Part shown: positions 8,467 to 16,921 of the stretch, piece after piece
How the letters are laid out: each line of letters opens with the position of its first letter
How positions within the stretch are numbered: the first letter of the stretch is position 1
Assembly (NCBI RefSeq): GCF_000812565.1
Contig: NZ_JTAM01000055.1
Location: 1 to 64,000 of the forward strand
Source of the DNA: Flammeovirga sp. OC4
GTDB lineage: Bacteria; Bacteroidota; Bacteroidia; Cytophagales; Flammeovirgaceae
Length of the DNA stretch: 64,000 bases
Reading direction: 5' to 3'
Notes under the pieces: model-generated
The model's input: the letters and a program-made list of their open reading frames with translations, nothing else
Told to the model about the DNA's origin: nothing
Databases searched by the model: none
Position numbers and translations under genes: made by a program

Positions 8467-11136
8467 CTATTTTAAATCTTTGATGAACTTATCAAGGTCT
8501 GTTTCTTTATCTAAATTCATTTTCTTTCTTAATCTATATCTGTTCATAATCACACTACGATTTGTAATATTCATGATATTTGCAATTTCATTATTGTTAA
8601 GGTTAAAACGAATCAATGCAATCAATCTGTGATCATTAGAAGTTAATTGAGGATACTTATTTTGAAGAAGAATAATAAAATCGTGGTGCAGTTCTGAGAA
8701 CAATTTATAAAAGATGAAGTTTTTCTTATCATTGTTCATTTCATCATCTATTCTATCAATCCATAGTTTTGCATTTTTATGTTTTATGATGGATAGACCT
8801 TCACTCATCTGTCTTAGAAAATCATTTTTTCTTGACAATTCTTCAGCATACTGAATAAGTTGCTCATTTTTTATCTCAAGTGTTCTTTTATCGAGATCAA
8901 TTTTTTGTTGTTTCTTTTGCTTCTTCTCGGCTTTTTTGTTGATCATAACCCATAGTTTATAAGATAGGATATAGGCGAAAAGTCCAATAATCAATAGAGG
9001 TAAAATAATCCAATAGGTTTGATACCATTTTTTTTGAATTGCTATAGCTACAGATACACTACTAGGAGCACTATTATTGATTTTAGATTCCACTCTGAAT
9101 TCATAATTACCGCCTTTAAGCATTGTATACTCTCTTTCGTTGTTTTGACTCCAATCAGACCAATGATCATCAAAAGGAATAAGTCTCGTTCTGTATTCTA
9201 CGATGTCATTTTTATCCTTTGTCACACCATACACTAGTTTGATATTATTCTCATTTTTCTTCAGTGTAATTGTAGGGTCGATAAAAGGATAAACATATTT
9301 CTTATTTTGATTCATTTTATCAGAGGTGATCACCTTGGATATAACAGGCGGAGGAAGTTGTATTGATCTGTACTTTGAGTTAGGATCAAACGTTTTAACA
9401 CCTCTTTCAGTCGCAATATAAAGTTCTCCATTATGGAAGTGAATAAACTCATGATCTTTCAAGAATTGACCTTGTAATGATTTGAATAGATTGCTGTAAT
9501 CATAAAAATTACCATTGACAATATTCATTCTCATATGCAGCTTTCCGTTACTGATATAGGCATAGGTTAATCCTTTATCAATTACTTTTAGTGCTGAAAT
9601 TTGAGGATCTTCCAATTGATTGAGGGAAGGTAAGTTGATGACCTCAAATGATCCATTTTGGAAAGTAGATACTTTTCCTTCGACTAGAAAAAGTAATTCA
9701 TCATTGTTTTGAGGGAATATTTTTTGGACAGAAGCATATTGTAAAATAGATAGTGTACTATTTCCTTTATATTGATATAAGACACCTGTATTACTCTTCG
9801 CCCAAATACAATTATTTTTTTGATCAAAGTATAATTTAGGACTTCCAGGATAATTTAAATTTTCTTTAGTGATTAATTTTTTATTTTGGATTATTGAAAG
9901 ATATAAACCTGAGTAGGTCGACAAGAAATAATTCCCATTTAAAAATGAAATATCCATTACACCCATGTCAGTATAAAGCGGAATTAGTTTCTTGTTTACT
10001 AAGATAAATAACCCTTTGTCGTGACAGATAAAAATCGTATTATTAATTTTTTTGATATTCCAGACTTGCCCTTGTGATTGAGGGATAATTTTGAAATTTT
10101 CATCCCTTTCAGAAGCATACAGACCTTTATTAGTCGCTAATAAGACATTATGCTCATTTTGGATTATAACATTATATGTGGCACCACTATTAAAGATGGT
10201 TTTGATTTCTCTTTGCATTTCAATTCTTGAAATACCATAATCTAATCCACACCAAATATCACCATTTTCATCATTGAAAACAGCAAGAATAGTATCATCT
10301 TTTAATCCATCTTTTGAGGTGATATGCTGAATTATTTTTTGATCTGTAATCGAATAAATATAAAGTCCAGAAGATATTGTGCCTATCAAAATGGTATCAC
10401 TGTCATATGATTTTACAGAAAAAAGACCTTCTTGAGAGATTTCACTAGGTAAATTAGTCACTTTCTGAATGAGGCCTCCGTTAAATGAAAAGACCGCACC
10501 GTTGGTATGTAAAATGTATAATTCATTTTTATGTGTAAAGAGAGCTCTGACTTTTTGATGTTCAGTAAGTTGGTCAATCACAACAAACTGATTGTTAATA
10601 ATATGTCCTAATTGATTTTTATTGTCAGTAGCCCAAATTGAATTATTCCATTTTTTTAGACTAGAAAAACCACCAGTTGTTCTGACCCTATTTATTTGAT
10701 CCGTCTTTTTATTATAGATAATGACTTGTTCTTCGGTTCGAAAGTAAACATTGTTGTGACTTGTTTCTATATCCCAAATTTGTCCACCTTTAACAGTTCC
10801 GCAGTGTTTATATTTTAAAACGGTATTATCATCTTTATAAAAAAAACCAAACTCAATATTTCCACCCGACCAGATGATATCACCTTCAGTTTTTAGAGAA
10901 ATAATAACATCATTATTTTGAGTTGGTACTAGTTCCCATGAATCATTTATATTGACCAATAAACCTTGATTATTGGCAATGTATATTATTTCGTTTTTAT
11001 CTTTTACTATATCCCAATTCTGTCTTCCAGCATTATAATCAAAACGATCATATGAGATGACCGAAGGAATCACTTTTTGGCCAACGCAAATTAAAACCTG
11101 CAATAAAAAAATTATAGTAATACTAATTTCTTTCAT
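8467..11136 (-). CDS. Membrane-spanning propeller/Y_Y_Y sensor with LuxR-like HTH
   Basis: This 889-aa one-component regulator couples a periplasmic sensor to a cytoplasmic DNA-binding domain. Layout: signal peptide (1-19), Reg_prop-type beta-propeller repeats over about 30-600 (recurring IWxxxxxGI-like units such as GDIWCGLDYGISRI), a Y_Y_Y triple-tyrosine domain at about 640-705, one transmembrane helix (about 712-732), a Lys/Gln-rich coiled coil, then a C-terminal GerE-like HTH (NNNEIANIMNITNRSV, then RYRLRKKM). There is no histidine kinase or receiver domain, so the phosphorelay step of hybrid systems is missing. Related proteins in Bacteroidota sense glycans or envelope state. It lies behind the kinase/regulator pair in the same direction, separated by 139 bases. 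Confidence 0.88.
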   Translation of the reverse strand: MKEISITIIFLLQVLICVGQKVIPSVISYDRFDYNAGRQNWDIVKDKNEIIYIANNQGLLVNINDSWELVPTQNNDVIISLKTEGDIIWSGGNIEFGFFYKDDNTVLKYKHCGTVKGGQIWDIETSHNNVYFRTEEQVIIYNKKTDQINRVRTTGGFSSLKKWNNSIWATDNKNQLGHIINNQFVVIDQLTEHQKVRALFTHKNELYILHTNGAVFSFNGGLIQKVTNLPSEISQEGLFSVKSYDSDTILIGTISSGLYIYSITDQKIIQHITSKDGLKDDTILAVFNDENGDIWCGLDYGISRIEMQREIKTIFNSGATYNVIIQNEHNVLLATNKGLYASERDENFKIIPQSQGQVWNIKKINNTIFICHDKGLFILVNKKLIPLYTDMGVMDISFLNGNYFLSTYSGLYLSIIQNKKLITKENLNYPGSPKLYFDQKNNCIWAKSNTGVLYQYKGNSTLSILQYASVQKIFPQNNDELLFLVEGKVSTFQNGSFEVINLPSLNQLEDPQISALKVIDKGLTYAYISNGKLHMRMNIVNGNFYDYSNLFKSLQGQFLKDHEFIHFHNGELYIATERGVKTFDPNSKYRSIQLPPPVISKVITSDKMNQNKKYVYPFIDPTITLKKNENNIKLVYGVTKDKNDIVEYRTRLIPFDDHWSDWSQNNEREYTMLKGGNYEFRVESKINNSAPSSVSVAIAIQKKWYQTYWIILPLLIIGLFAYILSYKLWVMINKKAEKKQKKQQKIDLDKRTLEIKNEQLIQYAEELSRKNDFLRQMSEGLSIIKHKNAKLWIDRIDDEMNNDKKNFIFYKLFSELHHDFIILLQNKYPQLTSNDHRLIALIRFNLNNNEIANIMNITNRSVIMNRYRLRKKMNLDKETDLDKFIKDLK

Positions 11137-11176
11137 GAAGTTAAATTTACGCCTTTTTTTAAAGTTTATAAAAGAA

Positions 11177-11215
11177 AAGCATGTTATTCAACTTTTTCAG
11201 AAGAACAACATGCTT
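11177..11215 (-). terminator. Terminator of the HNH-like gene
   Basis: AAGCATGTT and its exact complement form a 9-bp stem with a 21-nt loop. Read leftward, the stem is followed by TTTTCTTTT. It lies just downstream of the minus-strand HNH-like gene. Confidence 0.65.
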
Positions 11216-11237
11216 ATATGTAATGTTATTTTTTTGA

Positions 11238-11831
11238 TTAAATAGATGAAGCTTCTTTCTCCATATTCTTTTTACCAAAAAGCTCTTTTACGATGACATG
11301 AGGATAAACTGTATGTCTTTTTCCTTCATAATCTTCTGTATCAAAAAAGGATATTTTTCCATTTAACCTTTGTTTTATTGGTTTTGGTTTTCCGCTTTTA
11401 AAAGACAAAACATCTCCTTTTGAGTTTATACTCAAGAAAGGAAGTTTTGGTATTGGTAAATAAAGTCGGTTACTTTTAACGTACTTTTCTGGAGCATAAT
11501 TAAACTCCTGTTTTCCTTTTAGAGGAACCCATTTAAGATTTTCTACGCTATTATCATAGATATCTCTATTGATGTGCCAGACCTTTTTTCCTTTTGCATT
11601 AAAAACGGGCAAAAATGTTCTTCCTACAAGTGTATGTAAATAGGCAGTACTTTTAATCTTCTTTCCCTCTTTTTCCTTTTTTAAGGTAACCTTAAGTTTT
11701 TCTGTCACATTACATTTATAAGCTTTCAAAAAATTAAAATTACCTTCCTCATAGTCTTGTTTTAATAAGACAAGGCCGTCCATGTTAATCATGTAATCGG
11801 GGAAACCGGGTATTTCTTCAAATCTTCTCAA
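11238..11831 (-). CDS. NUMOD4/HNH-like protein with an incomplete HNH motif
   Basis: The N-terminus, FEEIPGFPDYMINMDG, is a NUMOD4-type DNA-binding motif. A central VWHINRDIYDNSVENLKWV matches the first half of the HNH nuclease motif of phage and homing-type enzymes (His, Asn, and NL-W-V). The usual following T-x-x-EN-x-x-HA segment, with the last metal-binding His, is replaced by PLKGKQEFNYAP, so catalysis is doubtful. A second NUMOD-like unit, PFLSINSKGDVLSF, follows near residue 130, then LHTLVGRTF-like VYPHVIVKELFG. The protein (197 aa) therefore looks like a DNA-binding relative of HNH endonucleases. There are no phage genes nearby. A consensus promoter lies about 170 bases upstream, giving a long leader. 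Confidence 0.7.
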   Translation of the reverse strand: MRRFEEIPGFPDYMINMDGLVLLKQDYEEGNFNFLKAYKCNVTEKLKVTLKKEKEGKKIKSTAYLHTLVGRTFLPVFNAKGKKVWHINRDIYDNSVENLKWVPLKGKQEFNYAPEKYVKSNRLYLPIPKLPFLSINSKGDVLSFKSGKPKPIKQRLNGKISFFDTEDYEGKRHTVYPHVIVKELFGKKNMEKEASSI

Positions 11832-12138
11832 GGTGAATGCTAGTTAAGTCTATAATTAATATTGTTTGCTAGATTTAATAATGGATATTTGTATCATATC
11901 TATATTCAGACTTGCAAAAACAACAACAAATCAATTTTTAGCAGATATGTGATTTGTTTTTGTATTGATAAATGAGTCCTAATTCACATATCCTACTTTC
12001 AAATATAAAAGTCATGAGTTCTTATACAAACATGGTTAACTTATATTAAAACAAAAATTATCTTATTAATTTTAAATATTAAAACAAATTAACATCAAAG
12101 TGAATGTTAATTCATAATACTAATCTATACCAACAATA
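11832..12138. other. Divergent A/T-rich intergenic region
   Basis: This region lies between the HNH-like gene (leftward) and a helical-repeat gene (rightward). It holds a good leftward promoter at 12000-12030, listed separately, which leaves a leader of about 160 nt before the HNH-like start. I see no clear rightward promoter, repeat or small ORF. Confidence 0.4.
12000..12030 (-). promoter_or_regulatory. Consensus promoter of the HNH-like gene
   Basis: On the minus strand, TTTG at 12030-12027 and TATATTTG at 12007-12000 are separated by 19 bases. This matches the Bacteroidota primary-sigma consensus TTTG-N19-TAnnTTTG. Transcription would start near 11993. Confidence 0.65.
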
Positions 12139-12642
12139 ATGAACAGATTATTTAGTTCTAAAGAAGACCGTGATCGATTTATTGAAACTATTATTCAAGA
12201 AGATAAACAGGATTGGCTTTACAACGAGATCAAAAAACAAGATAATCCTTACGGAAATCAATTAGCTTGGGCTTTATCTGCTCTTTGTGATTTGAACGGC
12301 GATTGGTTAGAAAAGCATAGAGATGATATTGTTGATTGGTTACCAAATTTCAAAACTCAAGGAATTAAACGTTCCATTTTACGGTCTGTTATTCCTTTAT
12401 CACTGTCTACCGAAAAAGAAGGGGAGTGGGTTGATTATTTATTTGAAGTCATCCAAAGTATGGAGACTGATATTGCAGTGAAAGTACATGCAATAGAAAT
12501 TTTAGCGAAGTATGTAATGCAATACCCTGAACTAGCCAATGAATTATACTTAATTCTTGAAGATGGAATGCCTTATTATGGTCCGGCATTAAAATCGCGA
12601 AGTAAAAAAGTAATGCAAAAACTGTCTAAAATTATGATCTGA
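12139..12642 (+). CDS. HEAT-like alpha-helical repeat protein, unknown
   Basis: The protein is 167 aa, cytosolic, with no signal peptide or membrane segment. It reads as alternating amphipathic helices (for example LAWALSALCDLNGDWLEKH and VKVHAIEILAKYV), as in HEAT or ARM solenoids, and so is probably a protein-protein interaction module. It resembles in style, but not obviously in sequence, the 174-aa protein at 49111. I do not recognise a named family. The gene stands alone between the HNH-like gene and the membrane acyltransferase; it has 134 bases to the latter and could share its regulation. No function is assigned. Confidence 0.6.
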   Translation: MNRLFSSKEDRDRFIETIIQEDKQDWLYNEIKKQDNPYGNQLAWALSALCDLNGDWLEKHRDDIVDWLPNFKTQGIKRSILRSVIPLSLSTEKEGEWVDYLFEVIQSMETDIAVKVHAIEILAKYVMQYPELANELYLILEDGMPYYGPALKSRSKKVMQKLSKIMI

Positions 12643-12776
12643 TAAAAGGTAAGTCCTTGAATTGGTTTTTATTTTTTATAGAAACTATTGTAAAATAGTG
12701 GTGTATTATCAGTGTTATGGGATATGTTATTTGTTTTGGAACTATCTTAATTTAACCAAAAGCTAAAGATATTAAA

Positions 12777-13856
12777 ATGAGTCAACCTAAAATTTTACCC
12801 AACCTACAGCCCTTAAGAGGTTTTCTAGCATTATGTGTAGTCATCTTCCACATTCCAGAAATATCAAAAACGGTCAATATTGTTTCATTTTCAGATTGGC
12901 CTATTTTTCACAAAGGAGAAGAAGCAGTTTGGGTATTTTTTACATTAAGTGGTTTTCTAATAATAGGGCAATTATATAAAGAATTGAAAAACGGCAATGT
13001 CGCTATCAAGAAATTTTATGTTAGAAGAATGCTCAGGATTTACCCTGTTTATTATGTAGTACTTCTTTTTGGGTTTATATATTATAGTTTAATACTTCCT
13101 TTTTTTGATATTGAATATCCTGTAGAATATTCGATTATTGAAGGTTTAGCATGGTGTATTGGTTTTTTACCTAATGTATTTAAGGTATTATATGCTCCTG
13201 GAGCCATATTGTTAGTATTATGGTCTATAGGAATTGAAGAACAATTTTATTTGATGGTTGCTCCATTAGCCAAAATATCAAAACCTAAACCTTTTACCGT
13301 TGGGCTGATTGTTTTTACCATCATTAGTTTTGTTCTATTTTTTCTTCCTGATTTTGATTTTTTACGCAAATATCATTTTATTTATTTTTATATGTCTTTC
13401 GGAGGACTTTTATCTGTATTGCATTACGAAGGAAAAGTGAATTATTTAATCATTAAAAACGATATTCTTCGTATTCTGTATTACTTTATGTTTTTTGCCT
13501 ACTTCTTTACCAATGCTTTTGTGTTTAGCGAAGATGTCTTCATTCATCTTTTCAGTTTCCCATTCTTTGGTATCTTCATTTTAAATATCTCAAATGAAAA
13601 GCTTTTTATTATAAATAATAAGATGTTAAACTATTTAGGAACGATATCATATGGTGTTTATATGTATCATATGATCGCCATCAATTTTGTTTTGTTTCTA
13701 ATTATGAAGCTAGAAGATTATCTTAATCTTAGTGATTTTTCATTAATTCTTTTCATCAACATTACTTGTATTATTTTAACTATTATCATTTCTCATATTT
13801 CATTTTACCATTTTGAAAAACCATTTTTAAGATTAAAAAAGAAGTTTAATGCATAA
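12777..13856 (+). CDS. Acyltransferase 3 family membrane protein
   Basis: This integral-membrane O-acyltransferase of the OafA/YrhL type transfers acetyl or similar groups to extracytoplasmic sugars. Family features are LQPLRGFLALCVVIFHI at the N-terminus with the conserved Arg and His, WVFFTLSGFLI, FYVRRMLRIYPVYY (R-R-x-R-I-x-P), and LWSIGIEEQFYL with the conserved Glu pair. About ten hydrophobic helices cover its 359 residues, the normal length. It sits 226 bases before the exopolysaccharide locus in the same direction, so it may decorate that polymer. This last point is inference from position. A weak hairpin follows the gene. Confidence 0.9.
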   Translation: MSQPKILPNLQPLRGFLALCVVIFHIPEISKTVNIVSFSDWPIFHKGEEAVWVFFTLSGFLIIGQLYKELKNGNVAIKKFYVRRMLRIYPVYYVVLLFGFIYYSLILPFFDIEYPVEYSIIEGLAWCIGFLPNVFKVLYAPGAILLVLWSIGIEEQFYLMVAPLAKISKPKPFTVGLIVFTIISFVLFFLPDFDFLRKYHFIYFYMSFGGLLSVLHYEGKVNYLIIKNDILRILYYFMFFAYFFTNAFVFSEDVFIHLFSFPFFGIFILNISNEKLFIINNKMLNYLGTISYGVYMYHMIAINFVLFLIMKLEDYLNLSDFSLILFINITCIILTIIISHISFYHFEKPFLRLKKKFNA

Positions 13857-13887
13857 AATTCCCAAAGTATATTTTTGTGAATTTTTT
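13855..13887 (+). terminator. Possible terminator after the acyltransferase gene
   Basis: AAAATTC at 13855-13861 pairs with GAATTTT at 13879-13885, followed by two more T. The stem is short and A/T-rich. Confidence 0.4.
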
Positions 13888-14082
13888 GAAATAGGATATT
13901 TCTAATAATATATATTCTCATAAAACTGAAATACGGTATAGAATATTGATTAAATCAAAAGTTTAGTAAATTATTAACGTACTTATACTACATTGTTTAT
14001 ACTATTGTGCTTTTCTACTAGAACCTTTAAAACCCAATAGTAACTAAACATAATAAAATCTAAACTCTTGAATCTCGACTTA

Positions 14083-14739
14083 ATGAATATAAAAAAGATC
14101 ACCATATCATTATTCATTTTTACGCTATATTCAATTCAAACTTACGCCCAGTTTGAAACTAATATTAATTATAAATTACTCGATTCACTCAAGGAATTAA
14201 GATATGATGTGGCGTATTCATTAAAGATTCAACAAGAAGATATTTTTGCAGCCAAAGAAGCCTTACACTCGACACAAAAAAGTTGGCTTTCTTCCTTTAC
14301 GATTGGTATAAGTAGTTTTAGATATTCCTCTGATGGAACAGTTACGCAAGTTTCAGCTTTTTCTGATATTGGTGTCACACTCTCTCTCGATTTGTATTCT
14401 TTCACTTCGTTGAATAATAGAATAAAAATTGCAAGACATGAATTAAGGAAAAAAGAATTACAATATTTTAGTCAGCAAAAAGCTTTAGAAAGAGAGTTAG
14501 TAGGGGTATATTCCGCCTATTTATTAGCTGTTGAAAAACTGAAGTTATTGACTAGTCAAGAATCAAATCAAATAGAAATATTAAATATAGTCAAAGAGAA
14601 ATTTTTACGAGGTGAGGCAAAAATTGATGATTACCTCGCGATAGAAGAACTTTTAGAAAAAACTCGAATTGCCAAAATTGAGGCTGAAGTAGCCTCTCAA
14701 ATGGCTTATAAGGAATTACAAATACTAACCACTGATTAA
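14083..14739 (+). CDS. Half-length TolC-like outer membrane protein
   Basis: This is the first gene of the exopolysaccharide locus. After a signal peptide (about 1-22, ending TYAQ) it has one TolC repeat: a helix, a beta segment (SFTIGISSF then VTLSLDLYSF), and a long helix pair ending with VYSAYLLAVEKLKLL and FLRGEAKIDDYLAIEELLE. Standard TolC family proteins have two such repeats and about 430-480 residues; this has one and 218. A functional pore would need twice the subunits, or the protein is an accessory rather than a channel. The ATG at 14083 is preferred to an in-frame TTG 15 bases upstream. It ends 13 bases before the Wzc-like gene, so they are one operon. Confidence 0.75.
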   Translation: MNIKKITISLFIFTLYSIQTYAQFETNINYKLLDSLKELRYDVAYSLKIQQEDIFAAKEALHSTQKSWLSSFTIGISSFRYSSDGTVTQVSAFSDIGVTLSLDLYSFTSLNNRIKIARHELRKKELQYFSQQKALERELVGVYSAYLLAVEKLKLLTSQESNQIEILNIVKEKFLRGEAKIDDYLAIEELLEKTRIAKIEAEVASQMAYKELQILTTD

Positions 14740-14752
14740 GTAACTATATTAA

Positions 14753-16921
14753 GTGCAAACTATATATTACATATTATTTGAAGTCTTAAAACGATGGTAT
14801 TTGTGGACAATTCCTCCGGCAATAGCAGCAGTATTCGTTTACACAAAAACGGCAGATTTTAAGAGCTTTGAATCCAAATCCAAACTTCAGTTTGAGCTAA
14901 CAAGCGATGAAAACTTAACTTTGAATAGTAAATCGATAAAACTATTTGAGTATGGTTTCTTATTTAGTGATGTGATTGAGGTAGCTCGATTACAGCATGT
15001 TACTCAACGTATCCAATTGCGAATTCTAAAAGACGGTGTAGGAGATAAGCGATACTTTGATTTTGAAGTAGATGAAAACCTTTATGGCCCTAATGAAATC
15101 ATCAATAGGATAGATTTTTTAATCGAAAAAAATAAACTATTGGATATGCAACGTCCAATAGATGTAGTGATTTTACAGTTATTAGAGAAAAATGGAATTA
15201 CTCCAGCTGCAGTTGAATCCAAGATTAAAATTTCAAGAATTGGTTCTAGTAAGTATATGACAATTACAGCTGAAGATAAGCTTGCTAAAGTAGCCTATTT
15301 TTATGTAAAAGTAATGGCTGAAGAATGGACCCAAGAGTATAAAAATGAAATTGGGCATCAACTAACAGGTAAGAGAATTATTATAGAGGAAACAACGAAT
15401 AAGGCCAAAGACGAGTTGGATTACTTACTTGACTCTTTAAGAAACTACCAAGAGCGTTTTAATGTTTTTAATGTAGAGGCTTCATCAGATGCTGTTAATG
15501 AGAGAATTTTGGAGTTACAGAAAATGTTAGGAACATTATCAAAAAACCATGCAGCAAGAAGAAGAGCTATTGATTATATAAAACATCAATTAGAAGTGAA
15601 AAAAGATTATGGTTATGCAAACGAAAATCAGGACTTACATGAACAGATAATACATTTAAAAGATTCTTTACAAAAGCTGAAATTAAGTCGTGAGTTTGAT
15701 CAATTTAAAGCAGATCAGCTACCATTTGATTATCAGTCAAATTTAGAAAATGAAATATCACATCTTGAAAGTCGATTGCAGAACTCTCTAAATGAGACAA
15801 TTATAAACACTACTTATGATCCCTCTGCAACTAAACAAAGTATAGTTTCAGATTTAGTTGTGCTAGAAATAGAATATGAAAAAGAGGAAGCCATGATTCC
15901 GGTAGTAAAATCACAACTTTGGGAGGTGAAAAGTGAAGGAAAAAGGTTAGTGGGTATTATATCACATGTAGATAACTTAAAACATAAAATCAATACAAAA
16001 GAAAAGCATTACCTCAAGCTTTTAGATAAACTAAATGTGGCTTTGGTGTTAGAGAAAGATGCAGGTAAAGATTTATTTGTGATCGAAGAAGCGAATTTCC
16101 CTCTCAAACCAAAGAGTTCTAAAAGAATGCTTTTGGTGATTGGTACTTTCATGGGAGGGTTACTATTAATCATAGTTGCTATTGTTGCCACATTAGCTTT
16201 AGATAAAAATCTACATAAGCCTTTCCAATTTGAACATGAAACAGTGATAAGTACCGTCGCCATTGTTTCAGGTCGAAGGCATAAAGTCAATAAAATTATT
16301 CAGAAAATACCAAAGTTGAACCAATTTATTCATAAGCGATGTCAGAAGAAAAATAAGGTATTAGACGCACTTGAACGAGATGTGATTAAATCCATCAGAA
16401 AGCAAGTTTTGGAAATTGACACTAACGAGTCAGGCATTATATTATTTAACTATGTAAGAAGTAATAAAATGCAATATCATACGGTAAAGAAGCTGTATGA
16501 TTTTTTGCGTGTATTGGGAGTTGAAACTTTGATACTTTATGCAAATTGGGATCTTCCTGATGTTGATTTTGAAGATGCACCCGTCATTGGTAATAGTTAT
16601 GCAGATGTAGAGACTGCGACAGCTTCAGGAATGATAGATCTTTCTAAGTATGCTGCATCGCCTTATGATTATGCGTTACCGAGTAAGTGGTTCAAAATGT
16701 TGAAAAGATTAAAAGAGCAATATAAATATATTTTCATTTTACCTCCTCCAATCTATCAATCATTGGAGTGGAAAGAGTGGATGGATTTGTCATCAGACCT
16801 TTACTACATGTATGAGTTACATTTTCCATTCAATGAAGATGATGCTAAAAATCAAAATGAGATGTATGAATCGCACCTCAATATTTTAGGTACTATAATT
16901 ACGGAAGACGATGAATATTAA
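14753..16921 (+). CDS. Wzc/GumC-like polysaccharide co-polymerase with degenerate kinase domain
   Basis: This inner-membrane protein would set the chain length of the exported polysaccharide. Transmembrane helix 1 is at about 13-28. A periplasmic Wzz-like region and long coiled coil run from about 200 to 445, and helix 2 is at about 458-485. The C-terminal cytoplasmic part (500-722) has the strand/helix order of a BY-kinase ATPase, but where Walker A should be it reads NYVRSNKMQYHTVKKL (about residues 562-577), without the GEGKT/S loop. The Walker A' position is LILYANWDLPD. No C-terminal Tyr cluster is present apart from a final Tyr. It is thus probably a pseudokinase. The start is GTG at 14753; no nearby ATG fits. 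It overlaps the next gene by 11 bases. Confidence 0.8.
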   Translation: MQTIYYILFEVLKRWYLWTIPPAIAAVFVYTKTADFKSFESKSKLQFELTSDENLTLNSKSIKLFEYGFLFSDVIEVARLQHVTQRIQLRILKDGVGDKRYFDFEVDENLYGPNEIINRIDFLIEKNKLLDMQRPIDVVILQLLEKNGITPAAVESKIKISRIGSSKYMTITAEDKLAKVAYFYVKVMAEEWTQEYKNEIGHQLTGKRIIIEETTNKAKDELDYLLDSLRNYQERFNVFNVEASSDAVNERILELQKMLGTLSKNHAARRRAIDYIKHQLEVKKDYGYANENQDLHEQIIHLKDSLQKLKLSREFDQFKADQLPFDYQSNLENEISHLESRLQNSLNETIINTTYDPSATKQSIVSDLVVLEIEYEKEEAMIPVVKSQLWEVKSEGKRLVGIISHVDNLKHKINTKEKHYLKLLDKLNVALVLEKDAGKDLFVIEEANFPLKPKSSKRMLLVIGTFMGGLLLIIVAIVATLALDKNLHKPFQFEHETVISTVAIVSGRRHKVNKIIQKIPKLNQFIHKRCQKKNKVLDALERDVIKSIRKQVLEIDTNESGIILFNYVRSNKMQYHTVKKLYDFLRVLGVETLILYANWDLPDVDFEDAPVIGNSYADVETATASGMIDLSKYAASPYDYALPSKWFKMLKRLKEQYKYIFILPPPIYQSLEWKEWMDLSSDLYYMYELHFPFNEDDAKNQNEMYESHLNILGTIITEDDEY

